A stretch of 64,000 bases of DNA from Rhodospirillaceae bacterium. GTDB lineage: Bacteria; Pseudomonadota; Alphaproteobacteria; Dongiales; Dongiaceae. The translations under genes and the position numbers were made by a program. The stretch lies in the NCBI GenBank assembly GCA_016712715.1, contig JADJQM010000003.1:992001-1056000 (forward strand), in the 5' to 3' direction. Each line of letters begins with the position of its first letter. Within the stretch, counting starts at the first letter, position 1. Shown in pieces: positions 49,101 through 58,969 of this stretch. Below the pieces are notes generated by a model, which was not told where the DNA came from, did not search any database, and saw only the letters and a program-made list of their open reading frames with translations.

Positions 49101-49444
49101 GGCAATGTGCCGGCGATGACAGCGCGGATACCGCTGGCAACTTCCCCTGCGACGCCGTTGCCAGCGCTGGTCGCCTGGTCGCACATCTCCAGGAAGTTGT
49201 CACCGACGCGGACGTCGCCGGGACCACCGCCGGCCCGTGTCAGGTCGCGCCAGGCACGGTTGGCGGCGATCAGTCTGCCGGTGGCATCCAAAGCTGCAAT
49301 GCAGATTCCCAGGGCGTCGAGGGTGCCACGAAGAAAGCTCCCGGCCTCGGCCAGCTGGCCGCCGTCCGAGGCACGCATGAGCGATGGGTCGTGCCGCGGC
49401 GGATTGTGCCGGCCGTCAGAGGTAGTCGCTGGCGGGGTGAACAT
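46182..49444 (-). CDS. Multi-PAS hybrid sensor histidine kinase (frameshifted in its receiver)
   Basis: About 1087 residues without a clear membrane segment. About five PAS/PAC domains precede a HisKA domain with the phosphorylated His in GGIAHDFNNLLGAI, an ATPase domain (LNLAINARDAM, DSGSGMSAETL, GTGLGLSMVHGF), and a C-terminal receiver (ILVVEDDLDVFAYV). The frame is interrupted inside the receiver: the first frame ends LLLPTSCCRAA at 46388, while the next continues LPGGMNGLELVRAARSQRPN to a stop at 46182. One base missing near 46414-46417 explains it, and repair places the stop in ATGA overlap with the response regulator. The start is taken as ATG 49442-49444. Confidence 0.85.
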
Positions 49445-49605
49445 GGCGGCTCGTGACGGTGATTGCGGGCTAAACGACAAAATAGCCCGGCACCCCTTTC
49501 AGGATGTTTAACAAGTTCCGGCGCCGCGGCAAGTTCCGATCCATTTCAAAGGAATTTGGTCTTGGGAGCCGGTGCATTGGGCCGCTGAAGGTTTCGCGGG
49601 CCGGG

Positions 49606-50493
49606 TTATCGGGCGATCGGTGCCGAGACGGTCCACCAGTTCGGATGCCGTGTCTTGATCTGCCGGTGTGCGGCGTCGGCCGTGGCGGCGCTCTCATAGA
49701 GGCCGAAGCAGGTGGCACCACTGCCCGACAACCGCGCAAGCAGGCAATCGTCTGTGGCTTCGATGGCTGCGAGCACATCGGCTATAGCCGGTGTCACGCA
49801 GATCGCAGCTTCAGTGAGATCGTTGCGGCACGATGTCCGAATGGCCTCGGCGAACTCGCGTGCGCTTGGGTTGACAGATATGCGTTTCATGCCGGGCGGC
49901 AAATTCCAATGGACAGGTGCGGAAAAATCACCGCGACGTGCTTTGAAAACAGCGGGCGTTGGCGTTTCAACGAGAGGATTGACGAGCAGTAGGTAGGCTG
50001 GCGGCACTAGCCCTGCCTGCTGCACTTTCTCGCCAACCCCACGCACGAAACATGGCTGTCCCAGCAAACACGCCGGAACATCAGCGCCGAGTGTCTCCGC
50101 CAATCGGAACAAAGCGAGGCGATCAACCTCTACCTGCCAAAGATCGATGAGGCTGTACAAAGTAGCTGCGGCATCAGCTGAGCCACCTCCAATCCCAGAT
50201 GCAAGGGGTAGATTCTTGGTGAGATGAATGGCCGCCCCGTCGGCAACGCCACACATTTCCTGCAATGCCCTTGCCGCACGCAGCACCAGATTGTCAGGGC
50301 CGGTCGTCAAGCCAGCTCCGAACGGGCCATCAATCGTCAGGATAAAATCGGCCGCAGGAGAAACGACAATATGATCACCAGCTTCGGCGAAGACTATCAT
50401 TGAATCGAGAAGATGATAGCCGTCGTCGCGACGACCGACCACATGGAGATAGAGATTGATCTTGGCACAAGCCAGGGCGAGCGGAACAGTCAT
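49606..50493 (-). CDS. ispE: 4-diphosphocytidyl-2-C-methyl-D-erythritol kinase
   Basis: A 295-residue GHMP-family kinase of the MEP isoprenoid pathway. The N-terminus ACAKINLYLHVVGRRDDGYH contains the substrate-binding Lys, and LPLASGIGGGSADAAATLY is the GHMP ATP loop (about 95-113). The C-terminal RLSGSGATCFGLYE is also typical. It is 30 bases downstream of the TPR lipoprotein gene, a neighbour order often seen in alphaproteobacteria. Confidence 0.94.
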   Translation of the reverse strand: MTVPLALACAKINLYLHVVGRRDDGYHLLDSMIVFAEAGDHIVVSPAADFILTIDGPFGAGLTTGPDNLVLRAARALQEMCGVADGAAIHLTKNLPLASGIGGGSADAAATLYSLIDLWQVEVDRLALFRLAETLGADVPACLLGQPCFVRGVGEKVQQAGLVPPAYLLLVNPLVETPTPAVFKARRGDFSAPVHWNLPPGMKRISVNPSAREFAEAIRTSCRNDLTEAAICVTPAIADVLAAIEATDDCLLARLSGSGATCFGLYESAATADAAHRQIKTRHPNWWTVSAPIAR

Positions 50494-50523
50494 GATAAAT
50501 GGCTTTAGAGATTACGATTTGAA

Positions 50524-52308
50524 TCAGCCGCCGGACGGCGGCGTGGTTTCGGCCTTGGCATCGCCGAGGCCACTCTTCAATTTTTCCTCGATGACGCTGA
50601 TCTGGTCTTCTTCCGGCTTGAAGGAGAGCGAGCGGTGCCATTGGAAGCGCGCCTCGTTCTTGCGCCCGACGCGCCAATAGGCATCGCCCAGATGGTCGTT
50701 CAAGACCGGATCGGTCGGCTGCAACTCGACCGCGCGCTCAAGATAAGTGACGGCCTTCTGGAAATCGCCCAATTGGAAGTAAGCCCAACCCAGACTGTCG
50801 ACGATGAAGCCTTCTTCCGGGCGCTGCTCGACGGCGTTATTGAGCATCTTCAACGCTTCGTCGAGATTTTCGCGCCGCTCGACCCAGGTATAGGCTAGGT
50901 AATTGAGCACATAGGGCTGGTCGGGCGAGAGCTCCAGGGCCTTCTTGAAATCCGGCTCGGCCTTGTCCCATTGCTTGTTGCGCTCATGCGCGACACCGCG
51001 TGAGTAATAGAGGGTCCAGTCGCTGGCAGCCGGCTGCTTGATGGCACCGATCACCAGGTCATAGGCATCGACGGCTTCGGCAAAGCGCTTCTCGCGGCGG
51101 AACAGATCGCCCAGTTCCACGACCGCCTCGGTGCGGTTGGGGCGCGCCTTGACCAGGCCCTGGAGGGTGGCGATGGCGCCATCGAGATCCTCGAGCGATT
51201 GCTGGCATTCCGCGACCGAGATTTCAGCCGACCAGCGATAGATCGAGCTTTCGCTGATCGCGCGGTACATCTCGATGGCTTCGGCATAGCGTTCGCGCTG
51301 CTGCATCAGATTGCCGATCAACAGGCGCGCGATGTCGAGGTCCGGGTCAAGCTCAAGGGCAAGACGCGCGAACACCTTGGCCTGGTCTTCGATATTCTCC
51401 GATTGCAGGATCGTGCCGAGGTCGAAAAAGACTTCGGCTAGTCCCGCCGCCGGGGTCTTGAGGATCGGCCCAGCCGCCGCCGGCTGTGCCAGGCGCTCGG
51501 CAAGGGGATCGGCGATGGCGCCGGCAATGCCGGAATTGGCCGTGCGGAATTGATCGATATAGGCCTTGGCCGCATCGATCTTGCCGCCGCGGTGGAGAAA
51601 CTCGACATAGAGTTCGATGAAACGGGCACTGCCGGCGCCGGCATCGGCGGCGCCCTGCATGCGCTCAAGCCCCTGCTGAGAGCGGCCCATCTGGTCTTCC
51701 ATCAGCGCGGTCTGCTGCGTCACCATCGCGCCAAGGCCGTTGAAGTCGCTGAGCGGCGCCAGCGCCGCGATCGCTGGTTCCAACTGCTCACCCTCTCCCA
51801 GCGCGATCCAGGCCGCGAAGAACGGCTTGGCGATGCGGCCAATACCATCGTCGCTGACGCTGTCCAGCGCCGTCTTGGCCGCCTTGAAATCGCCCGCCTT
51901 CACCCGGTCGACCATTTCGACGAAGCCGATATAGGGGGTCTTTGCACCTTGCGTCTTGATCTCGGCCGCGAGTGCCACGGCACCCTTGAAGTCGCCGCTG
52001 GCGATCATGGCCGAGAGGGTACGGGCGGCCAGGACCTGGTCGCCGGGTGCCGCTTCCCGGGCAAGCCCCAGAAGCTTCGCCGCCATCGCATCGTCGCCTT
52101 CGCTATAGGCGAGGCGACCGGCGAGGAGGGCGCCGGAAAGCGACCAGTTCGGCTCGGTGGCCTGGTCGGCGATCACCTGGGCGGTGCTGGAATCAGCCCG
52201 CGCCGTGCCGTCGCCATCTTCCTTGCCGGCGCAGGCAATCATGGCCGGCAGCAGGGCCAGGGCGAACAAAGCCGGTTTGAATCTGAGCGCGCGGAGAGCA
52301 AGGGTCAT
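50524..52308 (-). CDS. TPR-repeat outer-membrane-type lipoprotein
   Basis: About 594 residues. The signal peptide ends in a lipobox-like MIAC (Cys about 26), so the protein is probably lipid-anchored. The rest is many tetratricopeptide repeats, clearest in the C-terminal half (SDWTLYYSRGVAHERNKQWD, PYVLNYLAYTWVERRENLDE, DSLGWAYFQLGDFQKAVTYL, LNDHLGDAYWRVGRKNEARF). It is the common alphaproteobacterial partner next to ispE; function is unknown. The start is ATG 52306-52308. Confidence 0.9.
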   Translation of the reverse strand: MTLALRALRFKPALFALALLPAMIACAGKEDGDGTARADSSTAQVIADQATEPNWSLSGALLAGRLAYSEGDDAMAAKLLGLAREAAPGDQVLAARTLSAMIASGDFKGAVALAAEIKTQGAKTPYIGFVEMVDRVKAGDFKAAKTALDSVSDDGIGRIAKPFFAAWIALGEGEQLEPAIAALAPLSDFNGLGAMVTQQTALMEDQMGRSQQGLERMQGAADAGAGSARFIELYVEFLHRGGKIDAAKAYIDQFRTANSGIAGAIADPLAERLAQPAAAGPILKTPAAGLAEVFFDLGTILQSENIEDQAKVFARLALELDPDLDIARLLIGNLMQQRERYAEAIEMYRAISESSIYRWSAEISVAECQQSLEDLDGAIATLQGLVKARPNRTEAVVELGDLFRREKRFAEAVDAYDLVIGAIKQPAASDWTLYYSRGVAHERNKQWDKAEPDFKKALELSPDQPYVLNYLAYTWVERRENLDEALKMLNNAVEQRPEEGFIVDSLGWAYFQLGDFQKAVTYLERAVELQPTDPVLNDHLGDAYWRVGRKNEARFQWHRSLSFKPEEDQISVIEEKLKSGLGDAKAETTPPSGG

Positions 52309-52382
52309 GGGCGGCAAGGGCCTTGGATCATGAGTGAATATCGAAGTCTAACAATAGTCTTAGCAGGAAGTGCCCAAAGCAG

Positions 52383-52418
52383 AAAGGGGCCGTCCTCACG
52401 GTGGAGGACGCCCCCTTT
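52383..52418 (-). terminator. Terminator after the ETF-QO gene
   Basis: A stem of about 14 bp (AAAGGGGCCGTCCTC-type arm with its complement, one mismatch) lies 31 bases beyond the end of the ETF-QO gene and before the TPR lipoprotein start, with terminal T residues on the minus strand. Confidence 0.7.
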
Positions 52419-52448
52419 AGGTCCCAATTCAGGCATTTTGGCGGCGGA

Positions 52449-54101
52449 TCACATATTCGGATAGTTCGGCCCGCCGCCGCCTTCGGGGGTCACCCAGTTG
52501 ATGTTCTGGGTCGGGTCCTTGATGTCGCAGGTTTTGCAATGGACGCAATTCTGGGCGTTGATCTGCAAACGCGGCTTCGAGCCGTCCGCCTCGCGCACGA
52601 TTTCGTAGACGCCGGCCGGGCAATAGCGCTGCTCGGGTGCGTCATAGAGGGGCAGGTTGATCTCGATCGGGACCTTGGGGTCCTTTAGCGTCAGATGGCA
52701 AGGCTGGTCTTCCTCATGGTTGGTCGAGGAAAGGAAGACCGAGGACAGCCGGTCGAAGGATAGCTTGTTGTCCGGCTTGGGATAGGCGATCGGCTTGAAC
52801 TTGTCCTTGTTCTTGATCTTGGCGTTGTCGGGCACCTTGTTGTGCAAGGTCCAGGGGGCCTTGCCGCCGAACAGCTTCTGGTCCATGCCGGCCATGATCG
52901 TGCCGATGATGAGGCCCTTGCTCATCCACGGCTTGAAGTTGCGGGCCTTGTAGAGCTCTTCATGCAGCCAGGATTTCTCGAAAGCATCGGGATAGGCCGC
53001 AAGCTCGTCATGGGACCGCTCGGCGCCCAGCGCTTCGAAGGCGGCTTCGGCGGCCATCATGCCGGTCTTGATCGCGGCATGGCTGCCCTTGATGCGCGGT
53101 ACGTTGAGGAAGCCCGCATTGTCGCCGACCAGGGCGCCGCCCGGGAAGGTGAGCTTCGGCAAGGCCTGCAGGCCGCCCGTGACGATCGCACGCGCGCCAT
53201 AGGCGACGCGCCTTCCGCCTTCGAGCTGTTCGGCGATCGCCGGATGATGCTTGTACCGCTGGAATTCCTCGAACGGATAGAGATAGGGGTTCGCATAGCC
53301 GAGGCCGATGACGAAGCCCACCATCACCTGGTTGTTGTCGCCGTGATAGAGGAACGAGCCGCCATAGGTGCTGGTATCCATCGGCCAGCCGGCGGTGTGC
53401 ATGACCAGGCCCGGCTTGTGTTTCGCGGGATCGATGTCCCAGAGCTCCTTGATGCCGATCGAATAGCTTTGCGCGTCGCGGCCTTCATCAAGCTTGTAAT
53501 GCGCGATGAGGCGCTTGCCGAGCGAGCCGCGGCAGCCTTCGGCGAACAGGGTGTATTTGCCGGTCAAGGCCATGCCGGGCGTGAACTCGGCCTTTTCGCT
53601 GCCATCCTTGGCGCGGCCCATATCGCCGGTGATGATGCCCAGCACCTTTTTCTTGTCATCGTCGAACAGGATGTCGGCGGCGGCGAACCCTGGGAAGATC
53701 TCGACGCCCAGTGCCTCAGCCTGGGTCGCCAGCCAGCGGCACACATTGCCTAGGCTCACAATATAGTTGCCTTCGTTATGGAGCGTGTCCGGCAGCAACA
53801 CGTTGGGGAAGCGGACCGAGTTCTGGTCATTGGTCAGGAACAGGAAGCGGTCCTCGGTCACCGGGCAGGTGAGCGGCGCGCCCAATTCCTTCCAATCCGG
53901 GATGAGTTCGCTGAGCGCCTTGGGGTCCATGATGGCGCCGGAGAGAATATGGGCGCCGATTTCGGAGCCCTTCTCGATCACGACGACCGAGATTTCCTTG
54001 CCGGCCTCTGCTGCCAGCTGCTTGAGGCGGATCGCGGCGCTGAGGCCCGCGGGGCCGCCACCGACGACGACCACATCATATTCCATCACTTCGCGGTCCA
54101 T
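52449..54101 (-). CDS. Electron transfer flavoprotein-ubiquinone oxidoreductase
   Basis: A 550-residue inner-membrane-associated enzyme that passes electrons from ETF to ubiquinone. It has the FAD site VVVVGGGPAGLSAAIRLKQL, the ubiquinone-domain segments (YGGSFLYHGDNNQVMVGFVI) and a C-terminal [4Fe-4S] site with CPAGVYE then NCVHCKTCDIKDPTQNI (four Cys). Length and order match the family fully. Its terminator is at 52383-52418. Confidence 0.95.
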   Translation of the reverse strand: MDREVMEYDVVVVGGGPAGLSAAIRLKQLAAEAGKEISVVVIEKGSEIGAHILSGAIMDPKALSELIPDWKELGAPLTCPVTEDRFLFLTNDQNSVRFPNVLLPDTLHNEGNYIVSLGNVCRWLATQAEALGVEIFPGFAAADILFDDDKKKVLGIITGDMGRAKDGSEKAEFTPGMALTGKYTLFAEGCRGSLGKRLIAHYKLDEGRDAQSYSIGIKELWDIDPAKHKPGLVMHTAGWPMDTSTYGGSFLYHGDNNQVMVGFVIGLGYANPYLYPFEEFQRYKHHPAIAEQLEGGRRVAYGARAIVTGGLQALPKLTFPGGALVGDNAGFLNVPRIKGSHAAIKTGMMAAEAAFEALGAERSHDELAAYPDAFEKSWLHEELYKARNFKPWMSKGLIIGTIMAGMDQKLFGGKAPWTLHNKVPDNAKIKNKDKFKPIAYPKPDNKLSFDRLSSVFLSSTNHEEDQPCHLTLKDPKVPIEINLPLYDAPEQRYCPAGVYEIVREADGSKPRLQINAQNCVHCKTCDIKDPTQNINWVTPEGGGGPNYPNM

Positions 54102-54271
54102 AGGCCCCTCCCCTTGGTCTCAATGCGGCTGGGCCGGACGCAATGGCGCGGCCGCCCTGGCGACGTGTGCTTACAACGGCCGGCCGCGCGCATGCAACCG
54201 GTCGCCGTCACTCTATATATAGGCGTTCCGTTAACTGGACCTTCCCCTGCCCCGGATGCTAGCCTCGGGCC

Positions 54272-55162
54272 ATGACATCGACCGGCCCCGTTTCCGACAA
54301 TCTCGCGTCTTTTTCCGACGTGAATCAGGCGATTGCCCTCCTGAAATTCTATCTGGACTCGGGCGCGGACGCGGCCGTCGAGGATGCGCCGCGCAGCCGT
54401 TTCGGGGTTGCCGGCGTTACCGCTGAACCGGTGGCGGCCAAGCAGACAGCAGCACCGATCAGCCCGACCACCCAGGCACCGGCAAAGTCCGTCCCACCCC
54501 GCGCCACCATTACCAGCCCCGCCGCGGTGCTGGCGGCCGGCGATCTCGCCGTGGCGGAATCGGCCAGGGCGGCCGCTTCCGGCGCGAACAGCCTGGCGGA
54601 ACTGCAGGATATCCTCCGGCGGTTCGAGGGTGTCGAGGCGCTGCGGGCCCGGGCCACCAACATGGTCTTTGCCGATGGCAATCCTGAAGCCAGTGTGATG
54701 CTGGTGGGGGAAGCGCCGGGGGCGGATGAAGATCGCCTCGGCAAGCCGTTTGTCGGTGTGTCAGGGCAATTGCTCGACCGCATGCTGGGGTCGATCGGCC
54801 TCGACCGCAGCAGCTTCTACATCACCAATGTCTGTTTCTGGCGTCCGCCCGGCAACCGAAAGCCGACCGAGGCCGAACTGGTCGCACAAGCGCCCTTCGT
54901 GCAACGGCATATCGAGCTCATCAAGCCCAAGGTGCTGGTGCTGGTGGGGGCGGCATCCGCCCATGCGCTGCTGGGCACCAATGACGGCATCACAAGACTG
55001 CGCGGTCGCTGGTTCGAGTATCAGTCGCCCGGTTTGCCCAGCCCCATCCCCACGCTGCCAATCTTCCATCCGGCCTATCTGCTGCGCCAGCCGGCTCAGA
55101 AGCGTGAGACCTGGGCGGATCTCCTGAAGCTCAAAAGCCGCATCGCCGAAATGATTGGTTAA
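54272..55162 (+). CDS. Uracil-DNA glycosylase, family-4-like, lacking Fe-S cysteines
   Basis: A 296-residue protein with a Pro/Ala-rich N-terminal 100 residues and a C-terminal glycosylase domain. Visible motifs are MLVGEAPGADEDRLGKPFVG (motif 1), NVCFWRPPGNRKPT and the HPAYLLRQP motif. It removes uracil from DNA. Family-4 enzymes bind [4Fe-4S] through four Cys, but only one Cys (NVCFW) exists here; the usual Cys positions are EALRA and VAQAPF. It should therefore be cluster-free or misassigned to the subfamily. It is divergent from ETF-QO. Confidence 0.87.
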   Translation: MTSTGPVSDNLASFSDVNQAIALLKFYLDSGADAAVEDAPRSRFGVAGVTAEPVAAKQTAAPISPTTQAPAKSVPPRATITSPAAVLAAGDLAVAESARAAASGANSLAELQDILRRFEGVEALRARATNMVFADGNPEASVMLVGEAPGADEDRLGKPFVGVSGQLLDRMLGSIGLDRSSFYITNVCFWRPPGNRKPTEAELVAQAPFVQRHIELIKPKVLVLVGAASAHALLGTNDGITRLRGRWFEYQSPGLPSPIPTLPIFHPAYLLRQPAQKRETWADLLKLKSRIAEMIG

Positions 55163-55406
55163 CTATATTCAGGGGTATTCCACACACCCGGCGAATCGTC
55201 GGCATTTTAGCTATCTGCCGGCGTTAACGAATTTGGCCATCCTGTGACATAGCCGCGACCAAACGCCCGCTCACATAAAATTTTACCGATCAAATCAATA
55301 TATAGTGGTTAATACCGCCTACGACACCATATCTGTAGATCGAGACGGGCTTTTTTTCTGGACGTCACAGCTTCGAATCGGTAACGCTGGGAACCAGAAA
55401 ACGTGA

Positions 55407-57035
55407 ATGTCCGTTAATGACGGGTGGCTTCGGAGTGTCCGAGGCATTCGCTCTAAGGGGGGCGACAGATTGCAGAGTAAGATTCAGCAGCACGGCTGGC
55501 GCCGTTTCCTGGCGTCGACCGCGATGGTGGCCTTGTTGTCGCCGATCGCTTGGGTCGGCACCATGGCAGCCAAAGCGGATGAACTGAGCGCCGCGACTTT
55601 GGGCGATGGCAGCAGCACAGCTTCGCTGCAGACCGGCCCGGAAGTGTTCGGCGCGACGGTACCGCAGCCGCTCGATGCCGTGAACGCCGATCGCTACCGT
55701 GAAATCTTCCGCCGTCAGGCGCAAGGCGACTTTGCCGGTTCCGATCGGTTGATCAGCGATCTCACTGATCCCGCCTTGCTGGGCCACGTGCTTGCCAACC
55801 GCTATCTGGCGCCGGGCTACAAAAGCAAGCCGAAGGAACTCAGCGACTGGCTGAAATCCTATGCGAACCTTCCCGAGGCCGAGGCGATCTACAAGCTGGC
55901 CGGCATCAAGGGTGTCAAGAAGGCCGCGCTCACCAAGCCGAAATTCGACATTACCCGGGTCGGTTCGCCGGACGAGAACTCCAGCGACAACGACCCGAAC
56001 TGGAAGGCCGGCCTCGAATCCTGGCGCGCCAAGCAATATGAGCAGGCTGCCAAGCAGTTCGAGAAGGCCGCCATCCGTACCGATTCCTCCGGCTGGGACC
56101 GATCGGCCGCCGCCTATTGGGCCAGCCGCGCCCATGTGCGCGCCAAGCATCCGGACAAGGTCAGTCATTGGTTGAAGGTTGCGGCCGAATTTCCCCGCAC
56201 CTTCTATGGCCAGCTCGCCACCCGTGCGCTGGGCCTCGAGCCGCAATTCGATTGGCGTGTGCCGACCCTGACCGGCAGCCACGGCACACAATTGATGACC
56301 TCGCGCATCGGCAAACGCGCGCTGGGCCTCCTGCAGATCGGCCAGACCGATCTCGCGGAAAAGGAACTCCTTATTCTCCAGAGCGAAGCTGGGCCTGAGA
56401 TCAGCGACGCGCTCATCGCCATCAGCCAGGCTTATCGCCTGCCCTCGCTCGCCTTGAAGATCGGCGCCTGGCGCCAGCTCAAGGGCGGTGCCCGGATGGA
56501 CGCAGCGCTCTACCCGCTGCCCTCGTGGAAGCCGAGCAACGGCTTCACGGTGGATCAGGCCTTGCTGTTTGCCGTCATGCGGCAGGAATCAGGCTTCAAC
56601 CCGAACGCCGTCTCAGGCGCGGGTGCCCTCGGCCTGATGCAGTTGATGCCCGGCACGGCGAAGGCCATCGGCGCGCCCACCGGCATGCGTCTGAAGGATC
56701 CGCTGACCTCGCTCGCCTACGGCCAGAAATACATCCAGCGCTTGCTCGAGGATCCGGCCGTCAAAGGCGATCTGTTCATGATGGCCGCGGCCTATAACGC
56801 TGGCCCCGGCAATCTCGCCAAGTGGAAGAAGAGCATCCGCGGTTCCGAGGATCCGTTGCTGTTCATCGAAAGCATGCCGTCGCGAGAGACCCGCAATTTC
56901 GTCGAGCGCGTGATCGGTGCCTATTGGGTCTATCAGGCGCGCCTCGGCCAGCCGCAGCGCTCGCTCGAGGCGGTCGCCAACGGCGCGTGGCCGACCTATC
57001 AGCGCGGCGACAATATCGCGGCCGCTTCCAACTAA
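55407..57035 (+). CDS. Soluble lytic murein transglycosylase
   Basis: A 542-residue exported enzyme. The signal-like segment (STAMVALLSPIAWVGTMAAKA) begins near residue 37, so translation may start later, for example at TTG 55470. A helical superhelix domain is followed by the SLT domain with the catalytic Glu in MRQESGFNPNAVS and GALGLMQLMPGTA, plus AAYNAGPGN and ETRNFVERV. It cleaves peptidoglycan with 1,6-anhydro formation. It lies upstream of moaB with 17 bases between. Confidence 0.9.
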   Translation: MSVNDGWLRSVRGIRSKGGDRLQSKIQQHGWRRFLASTAMVALLSPIAWVGTMAAKADELSAATLGDGSSTASLQTGPEVFGATVPQPLDAVNADRYREIFRRQAQGDFAGSDRLISDLTDPALLGHVLANRYLAPGYKSKPKELSDWLKSYANLPEAEAIYKLAGIKGVKKAALTKPKFDITRVGSPDENSSDNDPNWKAGLESWRAKQYEQAAKQFEKAAIRTDSSGWDRSAAAYWASRAHVRAKHPDKVSHWLKVAAEFPRTFYGQLATRALGLEPQFDWRVPTLTGSHGTQLMTSRIGKRALGLLQIGQTDLAEKELLILQSEAGPEISDALIAISQAYRLPSLALKIGAWRQLKGGARMDAALYPLPSWKPSNGFTVDQALLFAVMRQESGFNPNAVSGAGALGLMQLMPGTAKAIGAPTGMRLKDPLTSLAYGQKYIQRLLEDPAVKGDLFMMAAAYNAGPGNLAKWKKSIRGSEDPLLFIESMPSRETRNFVERVIGAYWVYQARLGQPQRSLEAVANGAWPTYQRGDNIAAASN

Positions 57036-57052
57036 GCGAAAGCCTCGCGCAG

Positions 57053-57589
57053 ATGTCGCGCATCGACGAACAGCGCCCGTTCCTCGCCGTCAGGATCGCG
57101 ATCCTGACAGTTTCCGACACACGTACCGCAGCGGACGATCGTTCCGGTGACACGCTGGTCGAGCTCTTGCAGCGCGACGGTCACACATTGGCCGCCCGAG
57201 CCATCGTGAAGGACGAGGTCGCCAGCATCGCCGGCCAGCTCTATGACTGGATCGAGAATCCGGAAGTGGACGTTGTCATTTCGACCGGCGGGACCGGCGT
57301 CACGGGGCGCGATGTGACCCCGGAAGCCTTCGAAAGCGTGTTCGAGAAGAAGATCGATGGTTTCGGCGAACTGTTCCGCTGGATTTCGTACCAGAAGATC
57401 AAGACTTCGACGATCCAGTCGCGGGCCGTGGGCGGTGTCGCCGGTGGCACCTATCTCTTCGCCCTGCCGGGCTCGCCCAGCGCCTGTCGCGATGGCTGGG
57501 ACGAGATCCTCAAATGGCAGCTCGACTACCGTCACCGGCCCTGCAACCTCGTTGAGCTGATGCCCCGCCTCACGGAACATCTGAAATAG
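57053..57589 (+). CDS. moaB: Molybdenum cofactor biosynthesis protein MoaB
   Basis: A 178-residue MPT-binding protein of the MoaB/Mog family. The motif DVVISTGGTGVTGRDVTPEA (about 79-98) and the closing VGGVAGGTYLFALPGSPSACR identify it. It activates molybdopterin by adenylylation. The frame remains open upstream, but that part is out of frame with the transglycosylase and not coding; ATG 57053 is the first sensible start. Confidence 0.92.
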   Translation: MSRIDEQRPFLAVRIAILTVSDTRTAADDRSGDTLVELLQRDGHTLAARAIVKDEVASIAGQLYDWIENPEVDVVISTGGTGVTGRDVTPEAFESVFEKKIDGFGELFRWISYQKIKTSTIQSRAVGGVAGGTYLFALPGSPSACRDGWDEILKWQLDYRHRPCNLVELMPRLTEHLK

Positions 57590-57614
57590 TCGGCTTGCAG
57601 CGTTTGTTCTTGTA

Positions 57615-58859
57615 ATGTTCTATCCGCCATGGCACGATTTTGCCATGCGCTATGAACGTGATCCGGTCGATCCTTTCGACGATTCCCCCCCGCCCCAAAC
57701 GGCCCGCAAAGGGCGCGGCGCCGTCACCAACCGGGCCGGCCGCTTCGAGCCCGGGCAACGGCCGCTGGAAGATGATGGCTGGTCCCAGGGCGAGGCCTTT
57801 TCCGGCCTCACCTTCAATGGGGCGCCAGGTCAATCTCGCCGGCAAAAACCGACCGCAGGTGTCGATGACGATCTGCCGCCGCTCAAGACCACGATCGCCC
57901 TCGACAATGCGCGCTCGATCATCAGCCGCAACCAATCGCCGGACATTCCCTTCGACCAGTCGATCAATCCCTATCGCGGCTGCGAGCACGGCTGCATCTA
58001 TTGTTATGCGCGGCCGACCCATGCCTATCTCGGCCATTCGCCCGGTCTCGATTTCGAGACCAAGCTCTATATGAAAGCAGATGCAGCGAAGCTCCTGGAA
58101 AAGGAGCTGCGCAAGCCTGGCTACAAACCAAGTGTCATTGCGCTGGGTGCCAACACCGATCCCTATCAGCCGATCGAAAAGCGATTCGGCATCACGCGCG
58201 AAGTGCTGCATGTGCTTTCCGCCTACAATCATCCGCTCGGCATCACAACCAAATCCGCCAATGTCGTCCGCGACATCGACCTGCTGGCGCCGATGGCGGC
58301 GAAGAAGCTCGCCAAGGTCTATCTGTCGGTCACGACCCTCGACCGCGATCTCGCCCGCGTGATGGAACCGCGCGCCTCGACCCCGCAGAAGCGGCTCGAC
58401 GCCATCCGGCAACTGGCGGCGGCGGGGATTCCGGTCGGCGTCTCGGTGGCACCGATCATCCCGGCCCTCACCGATCACGAGATCGAGCAGATCGTCGAGG
58501 CAGCAACGGAAGCCGGCGCCAGCAGCGTCAACTGGACGCTGCTGCGCCTGCCGCTCGAGATCAAGGATCTGTTCACGGAGTGGCTCGAGGCGCACCACCC
58601 GCTTCGCGCCAAGCGCGTTCTCGACATGGTGCGCGAATGCCGCGACGGTGCGCTCTATAGATCGGATTTCGGTGAACGCATGAAAGGCAGCGGTCCCTAT
58701 GCGACGCTCATCCGGCAGCGAGTCCAGGCCGCGGCAAAGCGTTGTGGCCTCAACGGCTATCGCTGGGATGTCGATACCAGCCTGTTCAGGGTCCCGGCGG
58801 ATCGCATGACCGGGCCTGAGAAACCGGCAGATACCACGCAGCTCAGTCTGTTCGGCTAG
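57615..58859 (+). CDS. PA0069-family radical SAM protein
   Basis: A radical SAM protein of 404-414 residues. The CxxxCxxC cluster site is in YRGCEHGCIYCYARPTH (about 116-132), inside a sequence typical of this group, and the C-terminus is acidic and short (TTQLSLFG). The family is related to spore-photoproduct-lyase-like enzymes, but its reaction is unknown. The start may be ATG 57615 or ATG 57645; the latter begins MRYERDPVDPFDD. Confidence 0.87.
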   Translation: MFYPPWHDFAMRYERDPVDPFDDSPPPQTARKGRGAVTNRAGRFEPGQRPLEDDGWSQGEAFSGLTFNGAPGQSRRQKPTAGVDDDLPPLKTTIALDNARSIISRNQSPDIPFDQSINPYRGCEHGCIYCYARPTHAYLGHSPGLDFETKLYMKADAAKLLEKELRKPGYKPSVIALGANTDPYQPIEKRFGITREVLHVLSAYNHPLGITTKSANVVRDIDLLAPMAAKKLAKVYLSVTTLDRDLARVMEPRASTPQKRLDAIRQLAAAGIPVGVSVAPIIPALTDHEIEQIVEAATEAGASSVNWTLLRLPLEIKDLFTEWLEAHHPLRAKRVLDMVRECRDGALYRSDFGERMKGSGPYATLIRQRVQAAAKRCGLNGYRWDVDTSLFRVPADRMTGPEKPADTTQLSLFG

Positions 58860-58969
58860 CACTTATCGACGACAATCCTGAAATAAGTCGGAACGATTGG
58901 CGCAAACCCCGGTTCATGCGGTGGCCCGGATGCGGCTTTGATTTGGTTGCGAGATCTGTCGTGGACAAG

